A stretch of 11,469 bases of DNA from Gammaproteobacteria bacterium. GTDB lineage: Bacteria; Pseudomonadota; Gammaproteobacteria; Immundisolibacterales; Immundisolibacteraceae. The DNA lies in contig DQBD01000089.1 of NCBI GenBank assembly GCA_003526065.1, positions 1-11,469 of the forward strand, read 5' to 3'. The translations under genes were made by a program, and so were the position numbers. Each line of letters begins with the position of its first letter. Positions within the stretch are counted from its first letter, which is position 1. Below, piece by piece: positions 1 to 5,700 of the stretch. Under the pieces are notes generated by a model. It was given only the letters and a program-made list of their open reading frames with translations. It was not told the DNA's origin and searched no databases.

Positions 1-706
1 CGGCGGCCGAGGCCTTCATGCGCCGGGCGATGACGCCGACGTAGTTGGCGTGGATGGTGGTGAAGTGGTAGCCGTCGATGCCGTTCTCGGCCTGCATCTT
101 CCAGTTGCCGCGGTACTGGTAGGTGGAGTAGCCCTTCAGTACCTCGGCGCCCTGTGCGGACATGGCGTCGATCATGTCGACGAACGGCTTGGCGTCGGCC
201 AGGTGATCCTCCAGGGACGGCACGTCCGGGTTCAGGCTGCCGAACACGAAGCCCTTGTAGCTGGCCAGGCGTGCGATGTGCTTGAGGTTGTGGTCCTGCT
301 GCTCGAACACCGGCGGGTAGGCGCCGCTGGCGTGGTCCTTGATTTCCACGTTGCGCCCGGCCGAGTCATACACCCAGCCGTGATAGGGGCAGGTCAGGAA
401 CTTGCTGTTGCTCTTGGCGGTGCGGCACAGCGTGGCGCCGCGGTGGGCGCAGGCGTTGACGAAGCAGTGCAGCTGGCCGTCGCCGTCGCGGCTGACGATG
501 ACCGGCTGGCGCCCGATGTGGGTGGTGAAGTGGTCGTGCGGGTTGGCTACCTGGCTTTCGTGACACAGGTAGATCCAGGTGCCCTCGAAGATGTGCTTCA
601 TCTCGAGTTCGAACAGTTCTTCGTCGGTGAACAGCCGGCGGTTGACCTCGAACAGGCCGTCCTGGGGACGGTCGATGAGCAAGCTGTCGAGTTCGGTGGG
701 GGTCAT
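1..706 (-). CDS. Rieske aromatic-ring dioxygenase large subunit (benzoate/anthranilate type), C-terminus cut by window edge
   Basis: This is the alpha subunit of a cytoplasmic ring-hydroxylating oxygenase, which with a beta subunit and a reductase would dihydroxylate an aromatic acid. Only the first 235 residues are present. The Rieske [2Fe-2S] ligands are Cys86-x-His88 and Cys106-x2-His109 (CAHRG and CPYHGW). The start of the catalytic domain shows AENGIDGYH at 206-214, giving the bridging Asp211 and iron ligands His214 and His219. The third ligand, a C-terminal acidic residue, lies outside the window. The stretches MKHIFEGTWIYLCHESQ and FVFGSLNPDVPSLEDHL closely resemble BenA/XylX/AntA as I recall them. 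The ATG at 706-704 follows a strong AGGAGG eight bases upstream. The gene points away from the ZIP gene, and its partner genes would lie beyond position 1. The frame is open to the edge. Family is certain; benzoate, anthranilate or another substrate cannot be chosen from this fragment. Confidence 0.93.
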   Translation of the reverse strand, partial: MTPTELDSLLIDRPQDGLFEVNRRLFTDEELFELEMKHIFEGTWIYLCHESQVANPHDHFTTHIGRQPVIVSRDGDGQLHCFVNACAHRGATLCRTAKSNSKFLTCPYHGWVYDSAGRNVEIKDHASGAYPPVFEQQDHNLKHIARLASYKGFVFGSLNPDVPSLEDHLADAKPFVDMIDAMSAQGAEVLKGYSTYQYRGNWKMQAENGIDGYHFTTIHANYVGVIARRMKASAA

Positions 707-762
707 GGGTTTCGCCTCCTGCTGTGGCTCATTGGCCGCCTTAAGGGATAGCCCTGAATTGT

Positions 763-784
763 GCCATGACCGCCCGGTCAGGGC
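763..784. promoter_or_regulatory. Inverted repeat, candidate operator upstream of the dioxygenase gene
   Basis: A perfect inverted repeat, TGACCG-CC-CGGTCA, lies at 767-780. The symmetry continues outward to 763-784 with one mismatched pair (A766/G781). Its near edge is about 57 bases upstream of the dioxygenase ATG, where a regulator could overlap the promoter. Half-sites of this length with a short spacer suit a dimeric repressor such as a TetR- or MarR-type protein, but no regulator gene is present in the window. The regulator class is inference. Confidence 0.45.
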
Positions 785-804
785 CGATTGGGACCCCCTC
801 GCCG

Positions 805-831
805 TTAACCGCTTTCGCACGGCGCTAGAAT
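805..831 (+). promoter_or_regulatory. Candidate sigma70 promoter for the ZIP transporter gene
   Basis: TAGAAT at 826-831 matches the -10 consensus at five of six positions. TTAACC at 805-810 matches the -35 consensus at four of six, with a short 15-bp spacer. Transcription would begin near 838, just before a run of seven T (840-846), leaving a leader of about 24 bases before the ATG at 862. The Shine-Dalgarno AGGA is at 852-855. The -10 is convincing, the -35 weaker. Confidence 0.4.
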
Positions 832-861
832 TGCCGACCTTTTTTTGCCCCAGGATCACCA

Positions 862-1659
862 ATGACCTTGCTGTGGATCGTGCTGTTCACGTTGCTGGGC
901 GGGGCTGCCAGCGCCGGATTCGCCGGCGCCCTGCTGCTGATGCCGGGCGGGTTGCGTGAGCGGCTGTTGCCGTCGCTGGTCAGCTACGCCGTCGGTGCCA
1001 TGCTGGCGGCGGCCTTCCTCGGCCTGCTGCCGGAGGCCTTCAGCCATCCCGGCGCCACGCCGCCGCAGATCACCGGCATGCTGCTGGCCGGGATCCTGCT
1101 GTTCTTCGTGCTGGAGAAATTCGTGCTGTGGCGCCATTGTCACGCCGACGCGTGCGCTGCCCATGGCAGTCGCGCGACGCTGACCACGGCCCGCCCCTGG
1201 CGCGCTGCGGGCACGCTGGTGCTGATCGGCGACAGCGTGCACAACCTGATCGACGGCGTGCTGATCGCGGCGGCGTTCCTGACCGATACCCACCTGGGCG
1301 TGGTGACGGCGCTGGCCATCGTGGCGCACGAGATCCCACAGGAGATCGGTGACGTGGCGGTGCTGGTGCACAGTGGCTATTCGCGCCGCAAGGCGATGGT
1401 CTACAACCTGCTCACCAACCTGCCGACACTGGTTGGCGGGGTGGTGGCCTATTTCGCCCTGGGCGCGGCGCAGGAGGTGCTGCCTTTCGTTCTGACATTG
1501 GCCGCCGCGAGCTTCGTCTACATCGCCGTGGCCGACCTGATCCCGGATTTGCACCGGCGCCCGGAGCCGGCGGCCACGGTTGCCCAGGTGGCGCTGATCG
1601 GCGCCGGTATTCTCACCATCGTTGTCAGCCACGTTGCCCTGGAGCACTGGCTGCACTAA
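862..1659 (+). CDS. ZIP-family divalent metal transporter
   Basis: This is a 265-residue inner-membrane protein that probably imports zinc or another divalent cation (Fe, Mn) into the cytoplasm. Hydrophobic helices lie at about 4-26, 38-58, 70-90, 117-139, 145-170, 180-200, 205-225 and 240-260, matching the eight-helix ZIP fold. The two metal-site helices carry the family signatures: HNLIDG at 127-132 and HEIPQEIGD at 156-164. The HExPxExGD form resembles the LIV-1/GufA-like branch. The loop after helix 3 is short and moderately His/Cys-rich (RHCHADAC, from residue 91). The ATG at 862 follows AGGA at a six-base spacing. The gene stands alone, divergent from the dioxygenase gene and convergent on ftsX with a 16-base gap. 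No Zur-like operator was recognised upstream. The metal cannot be decided from sequence. Confidence 0.9.
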   Translation: MTLLWIVLFTLLGGAASAGFAGALLLMPGGLRERLLPSLVSYAVGAMLAAAFLGLLPEAFSHPGATPPQITGMLLAGILLFFVLEKFVLWRHCHADACAAHGSRATLTTARPWRAAGTLVLIGDSVHNLIDGVLIAAAFLTDTHLGVVTALAIVAHEIPQEIGDVAVLVHSGYSRRKAMVYNLLTNLPTLVGGVVAYFALGAAQEVLPFVLTLAAASFVYIAVADLIPDLHRRPEPAATVAQVALIGAGILTIVVSHVALEHWLH

Positions 1660-1675
1660 CGACGGACGGAAGCGA

Positions 1676-2590
1676 TCAGGTGGGTTCGATCTCGCGCAGG
1701 TGACGGCCCACCGCCATCGCCGCCCCGGCAAGGCCCAGCAGGCAGCCGAGCGCCAGCACGGCAAGGTTGCCCAGGAACCCCGGCGTGGCCAATTGCAGGC
1801 CGGAGCCGTACAGGCCGGCCAGGGTGCGCACCGGGCCGGCCAGGAAGCCGTTGACCGCCAGCAGCAGCAACACCGCCACCAGTCCGCCGGCGCAGCCCTG
1901 CAGCAGACCCCAGTACAGGAACGGCCGGCGGATGAAAGCGTCGGTGCCGCCGATGAGCTTGGTGATCTCGATCTCCGCGCGGCGGTTGTAGATGGCCAGG
2001 CGAATGGTGTTGCCGGTCACCAGCACCACGCCGGCGCCGAGCAGGCCGGCCACCGCCCACGCGGCGCGTCGGCCGAGCTCCAGCAGGGCATTGAGGCGCC
2101 GCAGCCAGTCCAGGTCGGCCTGCACGTCTTCCACCTGCGGCAGGGCCGCCAGGCGCTGTGACAGGTCCCGCACCGCGGCCTCGTCGGCCGGCCCGGCGGG
2201 TGTCAGGACCAGTGCCGCCGGCAGCGGATTGTCGTCCAGCAGCGCCAGTGCCTCGCCCAGGCCGGAGCTGCGCTCGAACTCGGCCAGCGCCTGGGCGCGA
2301 TCGATCAGCGTCAGCTCGGCCTGACCGGCCAGCTCGCCGCGCAGGCGTCGGGCCAGGTCGCGCGCGGCGTCGTCGTCGACTTCCAGCTTCAGATAGGCCG
2401 TCAGGCGGGCGTCACCGTCCCAGCCGGCGGTGGCCTGGCGCAGGGTGGTCAGGCCCAGCAGCAGGCTCACCGGCAGTGCCAGGCTGACGCCGATCACCAG
2501 CGCCGTCAGCAGCGTGTTGACGCGCTGGCGATACAGCTGGCCGAGGCTGCCGAACAGCGCCTGCAGGTGACGTTCGAGGTAGTGCGGCAC
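1676..2590 (-). CDS. ftsX: Cell division protein FtsX
   Basis: FtsX is the membrane subunit of the FtsEX complex. It works at the septum, passing ATP-driven changes in FtsE to periplasmic activators of peptidoglycan hydrolases such as EnvC. The 304 residues show a short cytoplasmic N-terminus, TM1 at about 24-46, a periplasmic domain at about 47-170, then TM2 (about 174-193), TM3 (226-246) and TM4 (275-295). The conserved cytoplasmic loop after TM2 reads NTIRLAIYNRRAEIEI from residue 194, followed by KLIGGTDAFIRRP, typical of proteobacterial FtsX. I chose the GTG at 2590, seven bases past the ftsE stop. No strong Shine-Dalgarno is visible, so translation is probably coupled to ftsE. It ends the ftsYEX operon. 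rpoH, which follows ftsX in E. coli and Pseudomonas, is not here. Confidence 0.95.
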   Translation of the reverse strand: MPHYLERHLQALFGSLGQLYRQRVNTLLTALVIGVSLALPVSLLLGLTTLRQATAGWDGDARLTAYLKLEVDDDAARDLARRLRGELAGQAELTLIDRAQALAEFERSSGLGEALALLDDNPLPAALVLTPAGPADEAAVRDLSQRLAALPQVEDVQADLDWLRRLNALLELGRRAAWAVAGLLGAGVVLVTGNTIRLAIYNRRAEIEITKLIGGTDAFIRRPFLYWGLLQGCAGGLVAVLLLLAVNGFLAGPVRTLAGLYGSGLQLATPGFLGNLAVLALGCLLGLAGAAMAVGRHLREIEPT

Positions 2591-2597
2591 GGCAGGC

Positions 2598-3257
2598 TCA
2601 GGCGTCGGCGACCAGGCTGCCGGCGTGCAGGGTCAGGGTGCGGGCGTCCATTTCCTCGATCAGCGCGTGGTCGTGGCTGGCGATCAGCACCGCCACGCCG
2701 ACGCGATTGAAGTCCCGGAACAGGTTCATGATTTCGCGCGACAGGTCGGGGTCGAGGTTGCCGGTTGGCTCGTCGGCCAGCAGCAGGGGCGGGCGCGCCA
2801 CCAGGGCGCGGGCGATACCGACACGCTGCTGTTCGCCACCGGACAGTGCCAGCGGCAGGCTGCGTTCCTTGCCCAGCAGGCCCACCTTGTCCAGCGCGGC
2901 GCGCACCCGGCGGCCGATTTCCGGGCCGCGGTGGCCGGCCACCACCAGCGGCAGGGCGACGTTGTCGGCCACGCTCAGTTCCGGCAGCAGCTTGTGGTCC
3001 TGGAAGATGATGCCGATGTTGCGCCGGTAGTAGGGGAGGCGCCGGCGTGACAGCCGGGCCAGGTTCTGGCCGTTGACCAGGGCCTGGCCGCGGCTGGGTT
3101 TCTCGATGCCTGCGATCAGCTTCAGCAGCGTGCTCTTGCCGGCGCCGGAATGGCCGGTGATGAAGGCGATCTCGCCCGCTTCCAGGGTGAAGCTGATGTC
3201 CTTCAGCGCGTCGCCGCCGCCATCGTAGCGCTTGCTGACGTGCTCGAAATGGATCAT
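2598..3257 (-). CDS. ftsE: Cell division ATP-binding protein FtsE
   Basis: FtsE is the cytoplasmic ABC ATPase that pairs with FtsX at the division septum. The 219 residues contain every ABC element: Walker A GHSGAGKST (35-43), Q-loop Gln86 in IIFQDHKLL, signature LSGGE (138-142), Walker B LLLADEPTG (158-166) and the H-loop His195 in ASHDH. The length matches the family. The start is the ATG at 3257-3255, giving MIHFEHVSKRY, which overlaps the ftsY stop by four bases (ATGA) and implies translational coupling. The reading frame stays open far upstream inside ftsY, but that extension has no FtsE homology and is an antisense-free frame artefact of the high G+C content. The DHKLLPELSV segment after the Q-loop is characteristic of FtsE. 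Confidence 0.96.
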   Translation of the reverse strand: MIHFEHVSKRYDGGGDALKDISFTLEAGEIAFITGHSGAGKSTLLKLIAGIEKPSRGQALVNGQNLARLSRRRLPYYRRNIGIIFQDHKLLPELSVADNVALPLVVAGHRGPEIGRRVRAALDKVGLLGKERSLPLALSGGEQQRVGIARALVARPPLLLADEPTGNLDPDLSREIMNLFRDFNRVGVAVLIASHDHALIEEMDARTLTLHAGSLVADA

Positions 3258-4195
3258 CTGTCGTCGCGGCTGAGCAGGGCGTCGACGAAGTCGGCGGCCA
3301 CGAACGGGCGCAGGTCGTCGGCTGTCTCGCCCAGGCCCAGGTAGCGGATGGGCAGGCCGAGCTGGCTGGCGATGGCCAGCACCACGCCGCCCTTGGCGGT
3401 GCCGTCGAGCTTGCTCAGCACCAGGCCGCCGACGCCGATGGCCTCGTTGAACTGGCGCGCCTGGATGAGTGCGTTCTGGCCGTTGCCGGCGTCGAGCACC
3501 AGCAGCGTCTCGTGCGGCGCGGACGGGTCGAACTTGCCCATCACGCGACGGATCTTGCGCAGCTCGTCCATCAGGCCGGCCTGCGTGTGCAGGCGCCCGG
3601 AGGTGTCGGCGATCACCACCTCGGCGCCGCGGCTGCGCGCCGCCAGCAGGGCGTCGTAGATCACCGCCGCCGGGTCGGCGCCGGTGCCCTGTGCGATGAC
3701 CGGTACGCCCAGGCGTTCGCCCCACACCTTGAGCTGTTCCACTGCCGCGGCGCGAAACGTGTCGCCGGCGGCCAGCACCACCTGCTTGCCGTCGGCCTGA
3801 TAGCGCCGCGCCAGCTTGCCGATGGTGGTGGTCTTGCCGGCGCCGTTGACGCCGACCATGAGGATCACATGCGGTGTGGCGGTGTGCGGTACCGGCGGCG
3901 CCTCGCAGGGCGCCAGCAGGGCCTGCATGCGCGCCTTCAGTGCCGCCAGCACGGCCTCGCCGTCGGCCAGCTCGTGGCGCGCCAGGCGGGCATGCAGGTC
4001 GTCGACCAGCGTGGTGGTGGCCTCGACGCCGGCGTCGGCGCCCAGCAGCAGGTTTTCGATCTCGTCGATGGTCAGCGCGTCGATGGCGCGCCGGCCCAGC
4101 ACCAGGTCGGCGATGCCGCCGCCCACGCGCTCGCGGGTACGCGCCAGGCCCTGCCGCAGGCGGGCGAAAAGACCGGGCCGGGATGTATCGGTCAT
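3254..4195 (-). CDS. ftsY: Signal recognition particle receptor FtsY
   Basis: FtsY is the SRP receptor GTPase, which docks Ffh-ribosome-nascent chain complexes at the membrane for co-translational insertion. The 313 residues are essentially the NG core: a helical N domain at about 5-95, then the G domain with P-loop GVNGAGKTTT (115-124), DTFRAAA (145-151), G3 DTSGR (197-201), SKLDG (261-265) supplying the G4 base-specificity motif, and the closing GLGE (287-290). The long acidic A domain of E. coli FtsY is absent; the N-terminus is only MTDTSRPGLFARLRQG. The ATG at 4195-4193 has no good Shine-Dalgarno, and the bases just upstream are pyrimidine-rich, so the start is less certain than the gene. 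It is the first gene of the ftsYEX operon and divergent from the M16 peptidase gene. Confidence 0.96.
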   Translation of the reverse strand: MTDTSRPGLFARLRQGLARTRERVGGGIADLVLGRRAIDALTIDEIENLLLGADAGVEATTTLVDDLHARLARHELADGEAVLAALKARMQALLAPCEAPPVPHTATPHVILMVGVNGAGKTTTIGKLARRYQADGKQVVLAAGDTFRAAAVEQLKVWGERLGVPVIAQGTGADPAAVIYDALLAARSRGAEVVIADTSGRLHTQAGLMDELRKIRRVMGKFDPSAPHETLLVLDAGNGQNALIQARQFNEAIGVGGLVLSKLDGTAKGGVVLAIASQLGLPIRYLGLGETADDLRPFVAADFVDALLSRDDR

Positions 4196-4252
4196 GGAGG
4201 GTGCAACGGTACGGGAAACGTGAGGTCAAAGGCCGGGTCGACCTTGCGGCGG

Positions 4253-4258
4253 TATGCT
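4253..4258 (+). promoter_or_regulatory. Candidate -10 element for the M16 peptidase gene run
   Basis: TATGCT, followed by AA, sits 53 bases upstream of the GTG start of the first peptidase gene, in the only divergent gap that can hold a promoter for the five-gene run. No matching -35 is seen at 16-18 bases upstream, so this is a half-supported call. An ftsY promoter must lie in the same 116 bp; a TTGACC (4229-4224 on the minus strand) could be its -35, but no good -10 is seen. Confidence 0.25.
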
Positions 4259-4264
4259 AACACC

Positions 4265-4290
4265 GGCGTCGCAGACTGCTGTGGCGTCGC
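4265..4290 (+). repeat. Pair of direct repeats in the peptidase leader
   Basis: GGCGTCGC occurs twice in direct orientation, at 4265-4272 and 4283-4290, with starts 18 bases apart. The pair lies between the candidate -10 and the Shine-Dalgarno AGGAG (4299-4303). It could be a tandem protein site or chance in G+C-rich DNA. Confidence 0.25.
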
Positions 4291-4311
4291 CATCGATCAG
4301 GAGCTTTCACG

Positions 4312-5700
4312 GTGATACGCATTCTCGGCGCCCTGTTGCTGGCGGCTGTGTCGCTGCGCCCGGCAGTGGCCACCCCCGACCCGGCAGACACGCACGAGCA
4401 GACCCTCGGCAACGGGCTCAAGGTGATCGTGCGCGAGGACCACCGCGCGCCGGTGGTGGTGACACAGGTCTGGTACAAGGTGGGCAGCAGCTACGAGCCC
4501 GGCGGCTTGACCGGTGCCTCGCACGTGCTCGAACACATGATGTTCAAGGGCACCGAGCGCCTGGCGCCGAATGAGTTCTCGCGCATCATCGCCGAGAACG
4601 GCGGCGAGGAGAACGCCTTCACCGGTACCGACTACACGGCGTATTTCCAGACGCTGGCCGCCGACCGTCTGGAGGTGAGCTTCCGCCTGGAAGCCGACCG
4701 CATGCGCAACCTGCGCCTGGACGGCGCCGAGTTCGCCAAGGAAATCGAGGTGGTCAAGGAAGAGCGCCGCCTGCGCACCGACGACAACCCGAAGGCCCTG
4801 CTGTACGAACAGTTCAACGCCGTCGCCTACCTGGCCCATCCGTACCGCAATCCGGTGATCGGCTGGGAGGACGACCTCGATACCTTGACCGTGGACGACC
4901 TCAAGACCTGGTACGCGCGCTGGTATCAGCCGGCCAACGCCACCGTGGTGGTGGTGGGCGACGTCGAACCGCAGAAGGTGTTTGCGCTGGCACGGCGGCA
5001 TTTCGGCGGACTGTCCGGCGACCCGGTGCCGCCGCCGAAGCGTCAGATGGAACCGCCGCAGCGCGGCCAGCGGCGCCTGGAACTGAAAGCGCCGGCCGAG
5101 GTGCCGTATCTGCTGATGGGCTATCACGTGCCATCGGCCACCGCCGATGCCGAGGCGTGGGAGCCGTACGCGCTGGAGGTGCTGGCCGGCGTGCTGGACG
5201 GTGGCAACAGCGCCCGCCTGGCACGCGAGCTGCAGCGCGGCCAGGAAGTGGCGGCCAGCGTCGGTGCCGGCTACCGCGCCTTCCAGCGTGCGCCGGGCCT
5301 GTTCCTGTTAGAGGGCACGCCGGCGCGTGGCCACACGGTCGAGGAACTCGAAAAGGCCCTGCTCGAGCAGATCGGCACCCTGGCCCGCGAGCCGGTGAGT
5401 GCCGAGGAACTGGAGCGGGTCAAGGCGCAGGTGGTCGCGGCCGATGTGTTCCAGCGCGATTCGGTGTTCTACCAGGCCATGCGCATCGGGCTGCTGGAGA
5501 CCATCGGCGTTGGTTGGCGCGTGGGCGAGGATTACGTGCGACGCATTCGTGCCGTCACCGCCGAGCAGGTGCAGCAGGTGGTGCTGCGCTACCTGGGCGA
5601 GGACAAGTTGACCGTGGGCGTGCTGCGCCCGCAGCCGGGCGCGCTGCCGCCGCGCCGTCCGGCGGTGATTCCGGGAGGACGTCATGACATCGGTGGTTGA
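4312..5700 (+). CDS. Periplasmic M16-family zinc peptidase (catalytic subunit)
   Basis: This is a metallopeptidase of the pitrilysin/mitochondrial-processing-peptidase family, expected to degrade or process peptides in the cell envelope. The 462 residues begin with a signal peptide: a hydrophobic core at 4-15 and probable cleavage after AVA at residue 20. The inverted zinc motif HVLEH is intact: His71, catalytic Glu74 and His75. The distal zinc-binding Glu is in VVKEERR (Glu151 by spacing). A second, non-catalytic M16 half fills the C-terminal part. The start is GTG at 4312, preceded by AGGAG with an eight-base gap. It overlaps the next gene by 17 bases. A catalytic M16 chain encoded beside an inactive one suggests a heterodimer. 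The natural substrate is unknown. Confidence 0.93.
   Translation: MIRILGALLLAAVSLRPAVATPDPADTHEQTLGNGLKVIVREDHRAPVVVTQVWYKVGSSYEPGGLTGASHVLEHMMFKGTERLAPNEFSRIIAENGGEENAFTGTDYTAYFQTLAADRLEVSFRLEADRMRNLRLDGAEFAKEIEVVKEERRLRTDDNPKALLYEQFNAVAYLAHPYRNPVIGWEDDLDTLTVDDLKTWYARWYQPANATVVVVGDVEPQKVFALARRHFGGLSGDPVPPPKRQMEPPQRGQRRLELKAPAEVPYLLMGYHVPSATADAEAWEPYALEVLAGVLDGGNSARLARELQRGQEVAASVGAGYRAFQRAPGLFLLEGTPARGHTVEELEKALLEQIGTLAREPVSAEELERVKAQVVAADVFQRDSVFYQAMRIGLLETIGVGWRVGEDYVRRIRAVTAEQVQQVVLRYLGEDKLTVGVLRPQPGALPPRRPAVIPGGRHDIGG

Noticed and set aside
50..751. Long plus-strand open frame over the dioxygenase
   Set aside because: It is the antisense of a clear Rieske protein, Val/Ala/Gly-rich with no family motif; such frames are common in high-G+C DNA.
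820..846. CGGC/GCCG stem followed by T7, resembling an intrinsic terminator
   Set aside because: The stem is only four base pairs with a nine-base loop, and no plus-strand gene lies upstream to terminate. It overlaps the better promoter reading.
2598..4229. Single 543-codon minus-strand frame that could be read as an FtsE with a long N-terminal extension
   Set aside because: The N-terminal 324 codons are an out-of-frame reading of ftsY, low-complexity and Arg/Gly/Ala-rich. The real FtsE start is the ATG at 3257 overlapping the ftsY stop.
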